Positions 10,979-20,476 of a stretch of 64,000 bases of DNA are shown here, piece after piece (the stretch's first letter is position 1; every line of letters starts with the position of its first letter). The stretch lies in IMG/VR virus record IMGVR_UViG_3300023313_000001, positions 124,001 through 188,000 of that record; one strand, given 5' to 3'. The notes beneath the pieces are model-generated. The model did no database searches, was not told where the DNA came from, and worked only from the letters and a program-made list of their open reading frames with translations. A program made the position numbers and the translations under genes. The DNA comes from a virus.

Positions 10979-11362
10979 CTATCCGTTTCCCGTCTCTAAA
11001 TTGATCACAAAGCTTAAATCATTTACTATGTTTAATTCAATATATCTTAGCGTTACTGTTGCAATAATAGAGTTTTGATCATATGCAGGTACCACACTTA
11101 TTTTAATTTTTTCAACTCTAGGATCGTAGTCAATTACACGATCTAATTCGTCATGAATGTCTTCTACAAGTTCTACTGTGAGTGGCTCAAACGCCTTATT
11201 TGGAATATCTGTTCCCCATCCAGGCATCATTACGCGTTCATCTGTTTCAGTGTATATGTGGCTTAGTATATCTAGGTTAACTAAATCTTGGTTCGTAACA
11301 CTAAATGTCCCACCAAGAGTATTATAGTTGTGGGTGGAATACCCTTTATAGATTATGTCCAT
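10979..11362 (-). CDS. gp25: Baseplate wedge protein gp25
   Basis: A 127-residue protein of the gp25/W-like lysozyme-fold wedge family found in T4, P2-like phages and type VI secretion sheathed systems. Visible signatures are NQDLVNLDILSHIYTETDERVMMPGWGTDIP (an Arg-rich turn followed by P-x-x-G) and the C-terminal EKIKISVVPAYDQNSIIATVTLRYIELN strands. Its role is to nucleate sheath polymerisation at the inner baseplate ring with gp6 and gp53. The start has a GGAGG Shine-Dalgarno. It sits between gp5 and gp6 in the minus-strand baseplate operon. Confidence 0.93.
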   Translation of the reverse strand: MDIIYKGYSTHNYNTLGGTFSVTNQDLVNLDILSHIYTETDERVMMPGWGTDIPNKAFEPLTVELVEDIHDELDRVIDYDPRVEKIKISVVPAYDQNSIIATVTLRYIELNIVNDLSFVINLETGNG

Positions 11363-11392
11363 TGGTTGGTGCCTCCAGTTGGTTATTTACAA

Positions 11393-13081
11393 TTAACGAT
11401 GCCATAGTGGGCCTCTAGTTCGATCTAGATCAACAACCCTCTTCATATTTCGTCCTACATCAGGATCATCATATTCTAGTTCAGCTGAATGAGTTAGGTT
11501 GGTATCTGGATCTTTAATGAACGTGCGTGCCCAGGGTTCATGTTTTGGAGTAATATTGGTCCAGAAAGCTAGTTCAGGATCTAATCCACCCCACAAAACT
11601 GGACTAGTGGATGTTGTTACAGATCCACCAGAATGAGATAATGTAACTTTAGGAACTTCTCCAATGCCAGATACGTGTTGTGTATAATTGTGTTCGTGTC
11701 CGTCTAATGAGTTGGAGCTGGTAGCGATATCTCCACCAGATTCGATATCACCACTAGCTTTAAGTGTTGCATTAAATTTAACATTGCCTCCACTATCCAA
11801 CACCATATTAGATCCTTTAATGGTGAAATCTGCAATACTCTCAATGTGGTATGCAGATGCTGCTTTTGTGTGAATTGTCCCACTGCTTTGAAGATGCATG
11901 TCCTGCTCACTTAGCGTAAACAGTTGTTGCTCTGTGCGAATGTGTAAATCTTTTGTTGCATGTAATCTGATTTCATCTTGAGATTCAACATGAATGCCCG
12001 TGGCAGCCGTCATACGAATAGACTTACCTGCGGTGAAATTAAGGTCTCCCTCAGCTCGCAAGGATATGGATTCCTGTGAGTACACATATATGTGTCCATC
12101 TGCATCCATCTCAATCCAATTTCTACCTTCGCTCGTGCTAACATATATTCTTTCGTTAGTATCGTCCATTATGATTTGGTGCCCAGTGGAAGATCTGAGG
12201 CGAATTCTATTGTTTTCAGGACGATCGTCTAGTGATATGGCATTAAACCCTGGAGTAGTGAAGCTGAGCACAGAAGACTCTAGATTATTGTCTGTATCCA
12301 TATATCGATCAACGTGGAATTTGTCGTCTGTTGTTTTTGTGGGGTCTGATCTACTGAGTGAATATCCTTGTCTGTATTTTAGATCCTGTCCTAGCGTGTT
12401 GTTGTTGTCCTCTATCAGTGTTTGTTGCTCTGTGTCGTGGATCTCTGACTCGGTCCCCGTGACCTTTCCGTTGTCTTGTTGGCGTTCTGCTGATATGCCA
12501 GATACCTGATAGTCTGCACCACGTGTTCTCCACTCATAATCCTTACTACCACGAAATGCCTTGTGAAGATTGGTGTATAGTGGTTCAATCGGTTGTTCTG
12601 CAGACGTTAGTGGACCATCCGGTCCGGTGTCTCCTGTCGGGGTTCTAGTGGAGTATCTCCCGTGAGGCATTGTGTGAGGAGTTGAGTCTGGATAAATACA
12701 TGCAAACCAAAATAAGTTGTTCGGGTCGTTATTGATTGAACACACTAGTACGTGAGCTCCTACTTTAGGGATTCCCCACATACCATACGCTACTCCTCCA
12801 GTCGATGCATCCCCGTAAGGTGTGTTTTTGGATTGTCCTATGCTTCCTGGACCAGATGTCCCCGTTTTATCCATTCCACCAAATGGAGATGCGTAGGACG
12901 CCCAAGCAAAGAAATTGAATTCATTCTTGAGGTTTTTGTCACTATATGATGATACGATGTGTACCTGTATCCGCCCCATTTGATCAGGATCATTGGTATT
13001 AACCACTTCTGCGCGCATTATAGTAGGAAGAGTGACATCTACCTCTTTGTTAGTAAAAAATTTATCTATAATTCCGTACAC
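11393..13081 (-). CDS. gp5: Baseplate central spike protein gp5/VgrG-like (no lysozyme domain seen)
   Basis: A 562-residue protein. Residues about 18-150 form an OB-fold module (AEVVNTNDPDQMGRIQVHI, GMWGIPKVGAHVLVCSINND) typical of gp5 and VgrG. The central to C-terminal part has short repeating beta-strand units (for example AEGDLNFTAGKSIRM, HVESQDEIRLHAT, HIRTEQQLFTLSEQ), the pattern of the intertwined gp5 beta-helix. T4 gp5 carries a T4-lysozyme-like domain between these modules; I see none, so cell-wall digestion must come from another protein. The last 70 residues form an extra tail. The stop overlaps nothing; the start abuts the preceding hub gene (one-base overlap), implying translational coupling. 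Confidence 0.88.
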   Translation of the reverse strand: MYGIIDKFFTNKEVDVTLPTIMRAEVVNTNDPDQMGRIQVHIVSSYSDKNLKNEFNFFAWASYASPFGGMDKTGTSGPGSIGQSKNTPYGDASTGGVAYGMWGIPKVGAHVLVCSINNDPNNLFWFACIYPDSTPHTMPHGRYSTRTPTGDTGPDGPLTSAEQPIEPLYTNLHKAFRGSKDYEWRTRGADYQVSGISAERQQDNGKVTGTESEIHDTEQQTLIEDNNNTLGQDLKYRQGYSLSRSDPTKTTDDKFHVDRYMDTDNNLESSVLSFTTPGFNAISLDDRPENNRIRLRSSTGHQIIMDDTNERIYVSTSEGRNWIEMDADGHIYVYSQESISLRAEGDLNFTAGKSIRMTAATGIHVESQDEIRLHATKDLHIRTEQQLFTLSEQDMHLQSSGTIHTKAASAYHIESIADFTIKGSNMVLDSGGNVKFNATLKASGDIESGGDIATSSNSLDGHEHNYTQHVSGIGEVPKVTLSHSGGSVTTSTSPVLWGGLDPELAFWTNITPKHEPWARTFIKDPDTNLTHSAELEYDDPDVGRNMKRVVDLDRTRGPLWHR

Positions 13082-14859
13082 TATTTTTCCCCTTGAGTGG
13101 TTTGAGGAACACTTAATAGATCTAATTCTTGAGTGAATACTCCATGTTTAAATATTTGTTCCACAGCCAGTATAGTGTAATATCCAGTGTACCAAAACGG
13201 TTCAGTATAGGTCGATCCAACATCTACTGTTAAAGCAGAAGATTTTGGCATGCGAATGTTAATTTTACAAAACATTGGCACGTGTAGCCAGTTGCGCATT
13301 AATGTAGTGTTAGATATTGGGTCTGCTTTAGCTGTGATTTCAGACGGTAATACATTAAGGTCACTCATTAAATTGGGGTTACCAATAATAGTAATCTTTG
13401 ATTCAAGTGTTTCTAGCTCTGCATGTTGAGACATTGCCGATTGAAAATCTACCGCAGTTAATCCAGACTTTGCAGTCTTCTGTAGAATACGCTTATACCG
13501 TTCACTTGGAAATATAATACGGAGATTTTGATCTTTTTGATCTGTGTTTGTTACTCCCGAGTATATGGTGGATGCATTATCAATGTTGCTATCTGTAGTG
13601 CCTGTGTTTTGTGAAACACGCTCTTGATCATGAGACCCTGACGCTAGTTGTGCTTTTTGGTAATCTTGAAGTGATTTAGTTACCTCTAATAATTGAAAAA
13701 ATGCTAGTCCCATTTGCATTTTGATGTCAAATTCCACAATATCTATATTATTGCCAGTGTAAATATAATCGTATGTGAGGGTGTTATCTTTAGTGGTAAC
13801 ATTAATATTGTTATCTCCCAGTACTAGAGTCTCTGGCTGAGCATATCGACGAACAGTGTATACAACTTTTGCTGTGGTGTCGTTAGTGTTTAGCGTTGAG
13901 TGAATCTTAAAAATATATTTTGGATTGGCAGCTGCATCAGCTTTCACCTTTGTACACTTGTTCATTAGGTGAGTAATGGCTTGTTCAATATTCATTGATC
14001 TACCAAACACATATGTGCGTCTATTAGGCAAAAGTAAGTCATCAACCACATATTCTGGGGAATCATAGACGCCTTCCTCTAACACAATATCATATTCTAG
14101 TTTCCTAGCATCAGTATCCGCTTGATTTGTTTCTTTCAAGTAGTCATCGTATTCATTTTGTATTGCTGTAATTAGAGATTGAAATACGTATTTGAGAGTG
14201 TTCTTTTTAGGGATTGCAATCCCAGGAATTTTAAGATCCGAGAATTGTGGGATCTTAGCAGCACCATTAGATTGTCCAATAAATTCGAAAGTGTATTCAG
14301 CTCCACCAACATCAAAACTTCCCATCAGATTTGCCATGAAGAACATAATAGGTTTAAAGTTCGTTAAAAATCTAGGGGAGCCTTGATCTGTTTGTCCTAT
14401 GAAAATGGTCTTCAGCACCCAGGTAATTCCTGTTGGACCAGTACGTAAAGCGTTCCCAACATCATTGATTTTATTCATGAAGTTGATTCCTTTAGGCTCA
14501 AGAATATCGAACGATCCTTCAGTCGCCATAGTAGTTGCCTGTATGGTTTCATTGTTTACACTCTTCACCGATGGTATCACTAAAGTAGACCATTTAGCAT
14601 CTGATATGATAAACTCAGAATCTCTAGCACCATTAATCACAACTACATATTCACCATTATCTAATGGGCGAGTAATTACACCGCGTTCAACTCCATGATG
14701 TTGAAATACTTGGGAGTTGAAATCCCCGACATTATTAGTGGTGGTGGAGTTGTTGATAGTGCTTACCGACTCTGCGACTGCAGTAGAGCTACATGCAATC
14801 AAAATGTGATGGTATGAATAGCTTCTAAACTGATGAAGAGGATTATCTGTGTTGCTCAT
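13081..14859 (-). CDS. Baseplate hub protein, putative gp27 analogue
   Basis: A 592-residue protein beginning MSNTDNPLHQFRSYSYHH. It overlaps the gp5 start by one base and follows gp53. In sheathed phages the gene next to the gp5/VgrG spike encodes the trimeric hub on which the spike sits. No catalytic motif is visible. It has the mixed beta composition and late Tyr/Phe-rich strands (EPFWYTGYYTILAVEQIFKHG), similar in style to the tube-like hub domains that bind the spike. The gp27 assignment rests mostly on neighbours. Confidence 0.6.
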   Translation of the reverse strand: MSNTDNPLHQFRSYSYHHILIACSSTAVAESVSTINNSTTTNNVGDFNSQVFQHHGVERGVITRPLDNGEYVVVINGARDSEFIISDAKWSTLVIPSVKSVNNETIQATTMATEGSFDILEPKGINFMNKINDVGNALRTGPTGITWVLKTIFIGQTDQGSPRFLTNFKPIMFFMANLMGSFDVGGAEYTFEFIGQSNGAAKIPQFSDLKIPGIAIPKKNTLKYVFQSLITAIQNEYDDYLKETNQADTDARKLEYDIVLEEGVYDSPEYVVDDLLLPNRRTYVFGRSMNIEQAITHLMNKCTKVKADAAANPKYIFKIHSTLNTNDTTAKVVYTVRRYAQPETLVLGDNNINVTTKDNTLTYDYIYTGNNIDIVEFDIKMQMGLAFFQLLEVTKSLQDYQKAQLASGSHDQERVSQNTGTTDSNIDNASTIYSGVTNTDQKDQNLRIIFPSERYKRILQKTAKSGLTAVDFQSAMSQHAELETLESKITIIGNPNLMSDLNVLPSEITAKADPISNTTLMRNWLHVPMFCKINIRMPKSSALTVDVGSTYTEPFWYTGYYTILAVEQIFKHGVFTQELDLLSVPQTTQGEK

Positions 14860-14868
14860 TAATATAAC

Positions 14869-15192
14869 CTACCCATTAGTCACAGTGTTGGATAATAAAT
14901 CCATAAACAGTCTGGATGGTGTTGGAAGTAAAATAGTTTTACCAGCAACGAATTCTGTAGTTACGTCCAATATAGTGTTGTATTGAAGTACAAACCACAT
15001 AAGTTCTACATCACCATATTTGTCGTGTGCCACTAGCCAAGGCTTTTTATCACATCTAGCATCTATAGTGTAGGCCACATCGGTTTGGTGTTTAGGTAGT
15101 GCTCGACGTTGCCAGAACCCCAACCTCTCTTTAAAGACATCAGTAGATCCACCTTGGACATACCTAGAGTTTCGTCTATTTGTAGATTTCAT
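14869..15192 (-). CDS. gp53: Baseplate wedge protein gp53-like (LysM-like)
   Basis: A 107-residue protein with a LysM-like segment at residues about 60-95: GDVELMWFVLQYN, then a hydrophobic turn and GKTILLPTPSRL. This matches the D-x-x-L-W-x-I-L..N...G..I.IP pattern of gp53 and related gpX/tail proteins. gp53 clamps wedge vertices together in T4; T4's version is about 196 aa, so this is a minimal form. It lies between the tube-cap and hub genes of the baseplate operon. Confidence 0.7.
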   Translation of the reverse strand: MKSTNRRNSRYVQGGSTDVFKERLGFWQRRALPKHQTDVAYTIDARCDKKPWLVAHDKYGDVELMWFVLQYNTILDVTTEFVAGKTILLPTPSRLFMDLLSNTVTNG

Positions 15193-15194
15193 AG

Positions 15195-16031
15195 TTAGAA
15201 TCCTAGTAGTGTTCCTTGACGGAAATCAATTAAGTCAAATTGACTAAATTCACGTGGTGAGTGTGTTTCCATTAGCAGTATATCGATACTCATCACTGAT
15301 GGGAATGGTTGGTTGGTTTCTACAGTTTGAATATAATCCACATCAGTTGGATATGGTATACTTAAACTTGTCATCACCACTGGGATGTTTCTAATGTTAG
15401 TTTTTGTTTTATCTGTTAAATTGCTATATGCAGAAAATTGTAGTACTTCAGGAGGAGAGCCTAAAAGGTCGGCTGAGTATCCTCCTCTACCATTTGTAGT
15501 ATCAGTTTCCCCAAAAAACGGAACCATCCACGAACGTAATTGGTTTACCGTAGCTAGATTTTCTTCAGCTTCATACCCGTTACGAGATACCAATTTTATG
15601 CCAGACATGCTCCATGTTCTCGGGCCAGTATTGGTGTATATTTGGATAGATCCAGGTAGGTGGATTGGATCAAGAGCTTTGTATGATGCGGTTCTAGTTT
15701 CGCTGATATCAGGAGACACTCGAAATGCTACAACATCTTTGTTTAAAAAGGATTTCAATCTAACGGCAAATGGGTTAGATTCAAGAAATGCGTTGTGTCT
15801 GTCATTCCTATCTGTCATTGGTGCTGTGGCCGAATTTTGCGTAGAAGGAGCTGTGTTGGTCGATAACTGTAGTTGATCAACTGCAGTTACTTGAGATCCT
15901 GCTGTAGTGGGGTTGGCTGAGTCTACTACACTATTTATTGTGGCAATGGACGCTGCCGTAGTTAAAGATAGTTTGGTTGTGTTAGATTCAGTCGGCGTTC
16001 TTACCGATGATGCTATAATTGGATTTCCCAT
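15195..16031 (-). CDS. gp48: Baseplate tail-tube cap protein gp48-like
   Basis: A 278-residue protein, first gene of the minus-strand baseplate operon. The N-terminal 90 residues are low-complexity Ser/Thr/Ala/Asn. From about residue 95 (VVAFRVSPDISETRTASYK, IYTNTGPRTWSMSGIKLVSR, NQLRSWMVPFF) it resembles the tube-like domain of gp48, which caps the hub and starts the tail tube. The C-terminus ends SPREFSQFDLIDFRQGTLLGF. An AATAAATA late promoter lies about 24 nt upstream. Confidence 0.65.
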   Translation of the reverse strand: MGNPIIASSVRTPTESNTTKLSLTTAASIATINSVVDSANPTTAGSQVTAVDQLQLSTNTAPSTQNSATAPMTDRNDRHNAFLESNPFAVRLKSFLNKDVVAFRVSPDISETRTASYKALDPIHLPGSIQIYTNTGPRTWSMSGIKLVSRNGYEAEENLATVNQLRSWMVPFFGETDTTNGRGGYSADLLGSPPEVLQFSAYSNLTDKTKTNIRNIPVVMTSLSIPYPTDVDYIQTVETNQPFPSVMSIDILLMETHSPREFSQFDLIDFRQGTLLGF

Positions 16032-16054
16032 ATTGCGTCCTTGGTTGTGTATTA

Positions 16055-16062
16055 TATTTATT
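16055..16062 (-). promoter_or_regulatory. Late promoter-like AATAAATA for the baseplate operon
   Basis: Minus-strand AATAAATA about 24 nt upstream of the first baseplate gene (start 16031). Only the first base departs from the T4 late octamer. Confidence 0.55.
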
Positions 16063-16110
16063 GAAAGAGAGCTTAAAGGATCCCCCGCGTAAATACTGAC
16101 TCACCCATAG

Positions 16111-16139
16111 TTGTCCTTCGGCTCTGGATGTGGTATACT
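16111..16139 (+). promoter_or_regulatory. Sigma70-type promoter for gp55-gp47-gp46
   Basis: TTGTCC (16111-16116), 17-bp spacer, TATACT (16134-16139), about 27 nt before the gp55 start. It fits early or middle expression of the late sigma factor. Confidence 0.7.
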
Positions 16140-16166
16140 CAATAAAACCCAAAATAAGAGGATTGT

Positions 16167-16700
16167 ATGACCGATAAACCTACAAAAGCTGTGAAAACAG
16201 TTACCCCACGGAAGAAGCGGAAGAAAAAATATCTAAACAACGCAGACTTGTTGATTCAACTAGAATTGAGTAATGAGAAGGGTCGCATGACAGAGCTATT
16301 AGCTCACATGTTATTAACGTTAACCACTAGATATGCAAGTCAGGGGAATTTTGCTGGGTACTCGTACGTAGACGACATGAAAGCATATGCCATGTATATG
16401 ATATGTAGAACGTGGCATCGTTTCGATAAGAATAAAAGCAACAATCCCTTCGCATTTTTCACCCAGTGTATTAAACATTCATTTTATCAATTCCTAAATA
16501 AAGAGAAGCGACAACGTGTTATTCGTGATGAGTTGCTTGTATATTCAGGAATGAATCCGTCAAACACATACATCTCTGATTATGAAGATACTCTAAAAGA
16601 GGCTAAACAACAAGAAAACGTAGACTTGATGGATACTGTAGATATGGTGTCCTCTGTAGTAACAGACATTAATATCCAGTATGATGGAGCCTCAATTTAA
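16167..16700 (+). CDS. gp55: Late-transcription sigma factor gp55
   Basis: A 177-residue protein matching T4 gp55, the minimal sigma factor that directs host RNA polymerase to TATAAATA late promoters. Residues 1-22 are strongly basic (PRKKRKKKYLNN). A sigma region-2-like segment follows: LLAHMLLTLTTRYASQGNFAGYSYVDDMKAYAMYMICRTWHRFD, then NPFAFFTQCIKHSFYQFLNKEKRQR. An AGAGGA Shine-Dalgarno precedes the start. Its 3' end overlaps the upstream extension of the gp47 frame. The many ATAAATA octamers in this window are its likely targets. Confidence 0.92.
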   Translation: MTDKPTKAVKTVTPRKKRKKKYLNNADLLIQLELSNEKGRMTELLAHMLLTLTTRYASQGNFAGYSYVDDMKAYAMYMICRTWHRFDKNKSNNPFAFFTQCIKHSFYQFLNKEKRQRVIRDELLVYSGMNPSNTYISDYEDTLKEAKQQENVDLMDTVDMVSSVVTDINIQYDGASI

Positions 16701-16722
16701 TATATTGGAGTTACCAGGAGCC

Positions 16723-17775
16723 ATGAAAACAGGATATTTACTAACAGATATTCATTTCGGAAAGAAATCTAACTCAGCTATTCACAACCAGGATTGTATT
16801 GATTACTTATCCTGGTTTTGTGAGCAATTTAGAAATGATCCTAATGCTGATTATGTGGCATTCTTGGGGGATTGGCACGAAAACAGAACAGCTATAGATG
16901 TATCAACGCTAGACTATTCCTACCGCGGAGCTAAGATGCTGAATGATTTAGGGGTTCCAGTGTTTTTCCTCATAGGCAATCACGATTTAGGTACACGTGA
17001 TTCTAGGTCATTATACTCAACAATCCCATTTCACGAATTTAAAAATTTCACATTGGTACATAAGGAGCCTATGGTGGTAGACACCATAGATGGTGGATGT
17101 TTATTTGTACCATTTCTGATGGAAGATGAATATCCATCATTGCACCAATACACAGATGTTCCTGTGTGGATGGGGCATTTCGAGTTCAAAGGATTTGTAT
17201 TGACTGGGTACAATATCACATTAGATTATGGACCTGATATTAAAATGTTTAATAAACAGAAAGATATTTTGTCTGGTCATTTTCACCGACGACAGCAACA
17301 AAAAAACGTGACATATATTGGAAACACGTTCCCTATGGATTTTGGTGATGCTAATTTATTTGAACGAGGATTGACGGTCTACAACCATACTGATAATACT
17401 ATAAAGTTCGTTAATTGGACAGCTTGTCCCAAATATATTAAATGTACATTAAGTGATTTGTTAGATGGTAACCAACTATTGATGAATAATAGTTATGTGT
17501 TTGTGGATGTGGATATTCCAGTTAGTTATGAAGAACTAACTGCTATCGAAACCGTATACAATACGAAATACCAGTTGCGTGAGTTAAAATTAGACGAGTC
17601 ATCTAAATTTGTGGAAAGTTTGTTAGGTGATTCTGCTGAAGATGAAGACGATGATACTGAAGGTAAATCTACTGATGAATTAATTGTAGATATGTTAGGA
17701 CAGGTTGATGATACTAAGTTCGATTCGAATCTATTGATAACCATGTACAACAATGCGAGGATCAAAAATGAGTGA
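16723..17775 (+). CDS. gp47: Recombination endonuclease subunit gp47 (Mre11/SbcD-like)
   Basis: A calcineurin-like phosphoesterase with the metal-binding motifs in order: DIHFGKK near the N-terminus, GDWHENR, GNHDLG, GHFHRR. With gp46 it forms the Mre11-Rad50-type complex that resects DNA ends for recombination-dependent replication. The frame is open from ATG 16681, inside gp55. I prefer ATG 16723 because it puts the first strand and the D-x-H motif at the usual distance from the start and follows AGGAG, though with a tight 2-nt spacer. A C-terminal acidic linker (SAEDEDDDTEG) precedes the last helix. The stop overlaps the gp46 start (ATGAGTGA). Confidence 0.9.
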   Translation: MKTGYLLTDIHFGKKSNSAIHNQDCIDYLSWFCEQFRNDPNADYVAFLGDWHENRTAIDVSTLDYSYRGAKMLNDLGVPVFFLIGNHDLGTRDSRSLYSTIPFHEFKNFTLVHKEPMVVDTIDGGCLFVPFLMEDEYPSLHQYTDVPVWMGHFEFKGFVLTGYNITLDYGPDIKMFNKQKDILSGHFHRRQQQKNVTYIGNTFPMDFGDANLFERGLTVYNHTDNTIKFVNWTACPKYIKCTLSDLLDGNQLLMNNSYVFVDVDIPVSYEELTAIETVYNTKYQLRELKLDESSKFVESLLGDSAEDEDDDTEGKSTDELIVDMLGQVDDTKFDSNLLITMYNNARIKNE

Positions 17776-19708
17776 TGATTTAAAAATCCATAGTTTGTGG
17801 ATGCAGAATTTTATGTCATATGGCAATAAAGTAACGCATGTTCCATTAGATACTAAGGGAATGACCTTAATACGTGGAGTGAATTTAGACGATACAGTTA
17901 ATGGAATTGGTGCAAATGGTACCGGCAAATCGACCATTATTAACGCATTAGTGTATGCATTCTATGGAGAGGCTTTGGGTGATAGTAAGGTTGATGAGTT
18001 GATTAATGATGTCAATAAAAAGAGATGTATAGTTGGAGTTCGGTTTTCAATTGGTAAAACTGAATATTCCATAACCAGATATCGTAAAATGAAATCTGGT
18101 GCAGAGGGGACTTACACTAATATATTCATGAACGAAGATGTGGGGAAGGATGATAATGATAAATCTCGTAAAAATTTAGCTAAAGCTACCTTACTCGAAA
18201 CTAACAAGTTGACTAGAGATTTAGTTGGAATGCCCAAAGAGTTGTTCATTAGATTGGTAGTGTTCGATGCGGATGAGTTGCCTTTCTTGAAAATGAAAGC
18301 AGGTGACCAACGAGAGGTGATGGAACATCTATTCCAATTAACTATACTCTCAGAGAAAGCGGACGTCTTTCGTGAAGATCAACGTGGGACAAAGAAAGAG
18401 ATAGATATTCAAGAAAGTACTATATCAGTTTTAGAGAAACAAGTAGAGAATTATGAAATTCAAATATTAACAGCAAAGAAACGTATGGTTCAGTGGGAAC
18501 AAACTAGGGAGTCTACCTTAAACAATTATGACCTGGATTTGAAGGATTTAGATGATGTAGATATTGACCACGAACGTAAATTATTTGACGCTGTAGAACA
18601 AGCTGAAAAAGCTATTGTGGAGTTAAACACTAAAATCGCTGCTATCAAATTGAAAGCATCTGATTCCAAACATGCAATAGATCAAGCTGATAATGATGTA
18701 ACATTATTAAAATCTAAACACAACACTAAAGAATCGAAAATCAGTAGACTTAAAAGAAATATCACTAGATTGCAAGCAGAAATTGACACCCTAGCAAGTA
18801 ACAAATGTCCTGAGTGTTTACAGCCACTCCCAGATGTTGATGTTAAAATTGCTGAACGACAGTCACTTTTGGTTGATGATCAATCGATGATAGATGCCCT
18901 TATCGTAAAAAATGAAGACATTAATGAAAATATTACACAGTGTATATCCCATAGAGACCAAGCACAAACAACATATGATAATATCATTGCTGGTGTGAGT
19001 AGTTTACTCGATGAAATTAAAACGATAGAATGTGATAAGGTGACTCCTTCTGTTAGATCCAGAGATATATTAAATAAGATTGAATCTAAGAAAGATGCAG
19101 CTAAACTTAAAATATCTGAATTACAAAATGCTGAAAACCCTCACATTGAGGCATTCAATGAATTGAATGAGAAGGATATCGATGTGGTAGATTATGATGA
19201 AATTAACCATCTTAAAAAATTATTAGATCATCAAAAATTTTTATTAAAGTTACTAACTGATAAAAAATCATATATTAGACAGAGATTGGTGAATAAGAGG
19301 CTCCCATATCTTAACGAGAGATTGACAACCTACCTTAACCAACTTGGACTACCATACCAGGTAGAATTCCAAAGCGATTTAACAGCTAAAATCCTACGAA
19401 GGGGTCGAACTAAGAGTTTCAGTAACTTATCCCACGGACAACGAGCAAGAGTAAATTTTGCACTGTCTTTTGCATTCAGAGATGTTATGGAACGTGTACA
19501 TAGGAAGATTAACATATGTATTTTAGATGAGGTGTTAGATAAGGCCTTGTGTGCAGTTGGGGCTAATGCTGCAGTTAATATGATTAGTGAAAAGTGTAAG
19601 AGAGATAACCTCAATATTTTTACAATCACTCATAAAACAGAAATAGCTAATCGATTTGACCAAGTAATGACAGTCACCATGAAGCAAGGATTTTCAGAAA
19701 TATCATGA
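17768..19708 (+). CDS. gp46: Recombination endonuclease subunit gp46 (Rad50/SbcC-like ATPase)
   Basis: A 646-residue SMC-like ATPase: Walker A GANGTGKST near residue 50, long coiled coils (about 190-310 and 380-490), a zinc-hook CPEC at the tip between them, ABC signature LSHGQRARVNFALSF and Walker B ICILDEVLD near the C-terminus. ATP-driven partner of gp47. ATG 17768 is chosen over 17753 because AGGA lies 6 nt upstream and it overlaps the gp47 stop. The overlap suggests coupled translation. Confidence 0.93.
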   Translation: MSDDLKIHSLWMQNFMSYGNKVTHVPLDTKGMTLIRGVNLDDTVNGIGANGTGKSTIINALVYAFYGEALGDSKVDELINDVNKKRCIVGVRFSIGKTEYSITRYRKMKSGAEGTYTNIFMNEDVGKDDNDKSRKNLAKATLLETNKLTRDLVGMPKELFIRLVVFDADELPFLKMKAGDQREVMEHLFQLTILSEKADVFREDQRGTKKEIDIQESTISVLEKQVENYEIQILTAKKRMVQWEQTRESTLNNYDLDLKDLDDVDIDHERKLFDAVEQAEKAIVELNTKIAAIKLKASDSKHAIDQADNDVTLLKSKHNTKESKISRLKRNITRLQAEIDTLASNKCPECLQPLPDVDVKIAERQSLLVDDQSMIDALIVKNEDINENITQCISHRDQAQTTYDNIIAGVSSLLDEIKTIECDKVTPSVRSRDILNKIESKKDAAKLKISELQNAENPHIEAFNELNEKDIDVVDYDEINHLKKLLDHQKFLLKLLTDKKSYIRQRLVNKRLPYLNERLTTYLNQLGLPYQVEFQSDLTAKILRRGRTKSFSNLSHGQRARVNFALSFAFRDVMERVHRKINICILDEVLDKALCAVGANAAVNMISEKCKRDNLNIFTITHKTEIANRFDQVMTVTMKQGFSEIS

Positions 19709-20001
19709 TACCAATTTATTTCAGTCCAGAAGAACAAGATGTCATACTAGACGTTATTGAATATACTTGCAATGATACTCATATGCAGAAGCCCATGTGG
19801 CAGAGTGTTATTGTTAGTATGGATGTCATAACTGATGTTATACTAGCCTCACATCACAAATTTGCTAATAATAGGTTTGTCGTAGATAATATAGATGCTA
19901 CAAATTTATATTGTGCAGTGCATAGGTTTTTAGATGTAAAGGTATTGGAACATCGATCTATGCTGCTTACCATTATAAGTAAGTTACAACATGCTTTGTA
20001 A
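19705..20001 (+). CDS. Small protein of unknown function
   Basis: 98 residues, MIPIYFSPEEQDVILDV onwards, not recognised. It begins in a four-base ATGA overlap with the gp46 stop, so it would be translated by coupling; the nearest AAGGA is about 14 nt away. Composition is ordinary (helical, several Asp/His) with no membrane segment. Its last 18 bases overlap the 3' end of the convergent minus-strand gene. Probably a real accessory gene of the gp46/47 operon. Confidence 0.6.
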   Translation: MIPIYFSPEEQDVILDVIEYTCNDTHMQKPMWQSVIVSMDVITDVILASHHKFANNRFVVDNIDATNLYCAVHRFLDVKVLEHRSMLLTIISKLQHAL

Positions 20002-20379
20002 GTTGACATAATGAGCTATTCCATTCAAATCGACAAACACCTTACCGCCGTTATTTTCAATCATTGCAGCAACCTGGCCTAATGATTTAGTCTGACCATC
20101 ATCGAATGCATTATCCTCACTATCCATGAAACAGAATAATGTTTTATCTGGCCTTTTATTGCTATCATCCACCACTTCAGCAATTGAATATACTCCAGTC
20201 ATCTCTGGGGTAATTACATATAAACAATAATCACAAAGTTCACGTTGTTTCATTTCTTCTACCATACATTCTGGTGTCCAATCTTCTACCACAGGGTTAA
20301 AGTAGTCAATCTCTAATAATGGTATCAATTGATCTCTCCATACCGAATTGTTGCATGTTCCACCTAAAAAAATCTGCAT
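19984..20379 (-). CDS. Nucleoside 2-deoxyribosyltransferase-like protein
   Basis: 131 residues. The N-terminus MQIFLGGTCNNSVWRDQLIP followed by DYFNPVVEDWTPE, CDYCLYVITPEMTGVYSIAEVVDDSNKRP and FCFMD matches the nucleoside 2-deoxyribosyltransferase-like family common in phages. These enzymes exchange or hydrolyse bases on deoxynucleosides; the Asn/Asp/Glu-rich pocket is visible, but substrate cannot be predicted. It may act in nucleotide salvage or modified-nucleotide metabolism. It lies alone on the minus strand inside a plus-strand block, with a GAGGAG Shine-Dalgarno. Confidence 0.82.
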   Translation of the reverse strand: MQIFLGGTCNNSVWRDQLIPLLEIDYFNPVVEDWTPECMVEEMKQRELCDYCLYVITPEMTGVYSIAEVVDDSNKRPDKTLFCFMDSEDNAFDDGQTKSLGQVAAMIENNGGKVFVDLNGIAHYVNLQSML

Positions 20380-20419
20380 AACATAAGCTCCTCTATTGTA
20401 ATATATATAATGGTTTTAC

Positions 20420-20448
20420 TTGATCTAGGCGTGTAATTTGGGTATAGT
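20420..20448 (+). promoter_or_regulatory. Sigma70-type promoter
   Basis: TTGATC (20420-20425), 17-bp spacer, TATAGT (20443-20448), about 28 nt before the 2H phosphoesterase-like gene at 20477. Confidence 0.65.
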
Positions 20449-20476
20449 GCTATTTTAAGTGATAGGATTCATTTCA

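Noticed and set aside
11994-12509. 171-codon plus-strand frame
   Set aside because: Antisense shadow of gp5; Ser/Leu-rich translation typical of an opposite-strand frame, no family resemblance.
15385-15876. 163-codon plus-strand frame
   Set aside because: Antisense shadow of the gp48-like gene with no Shine-Dalgarno or recognisable domain.
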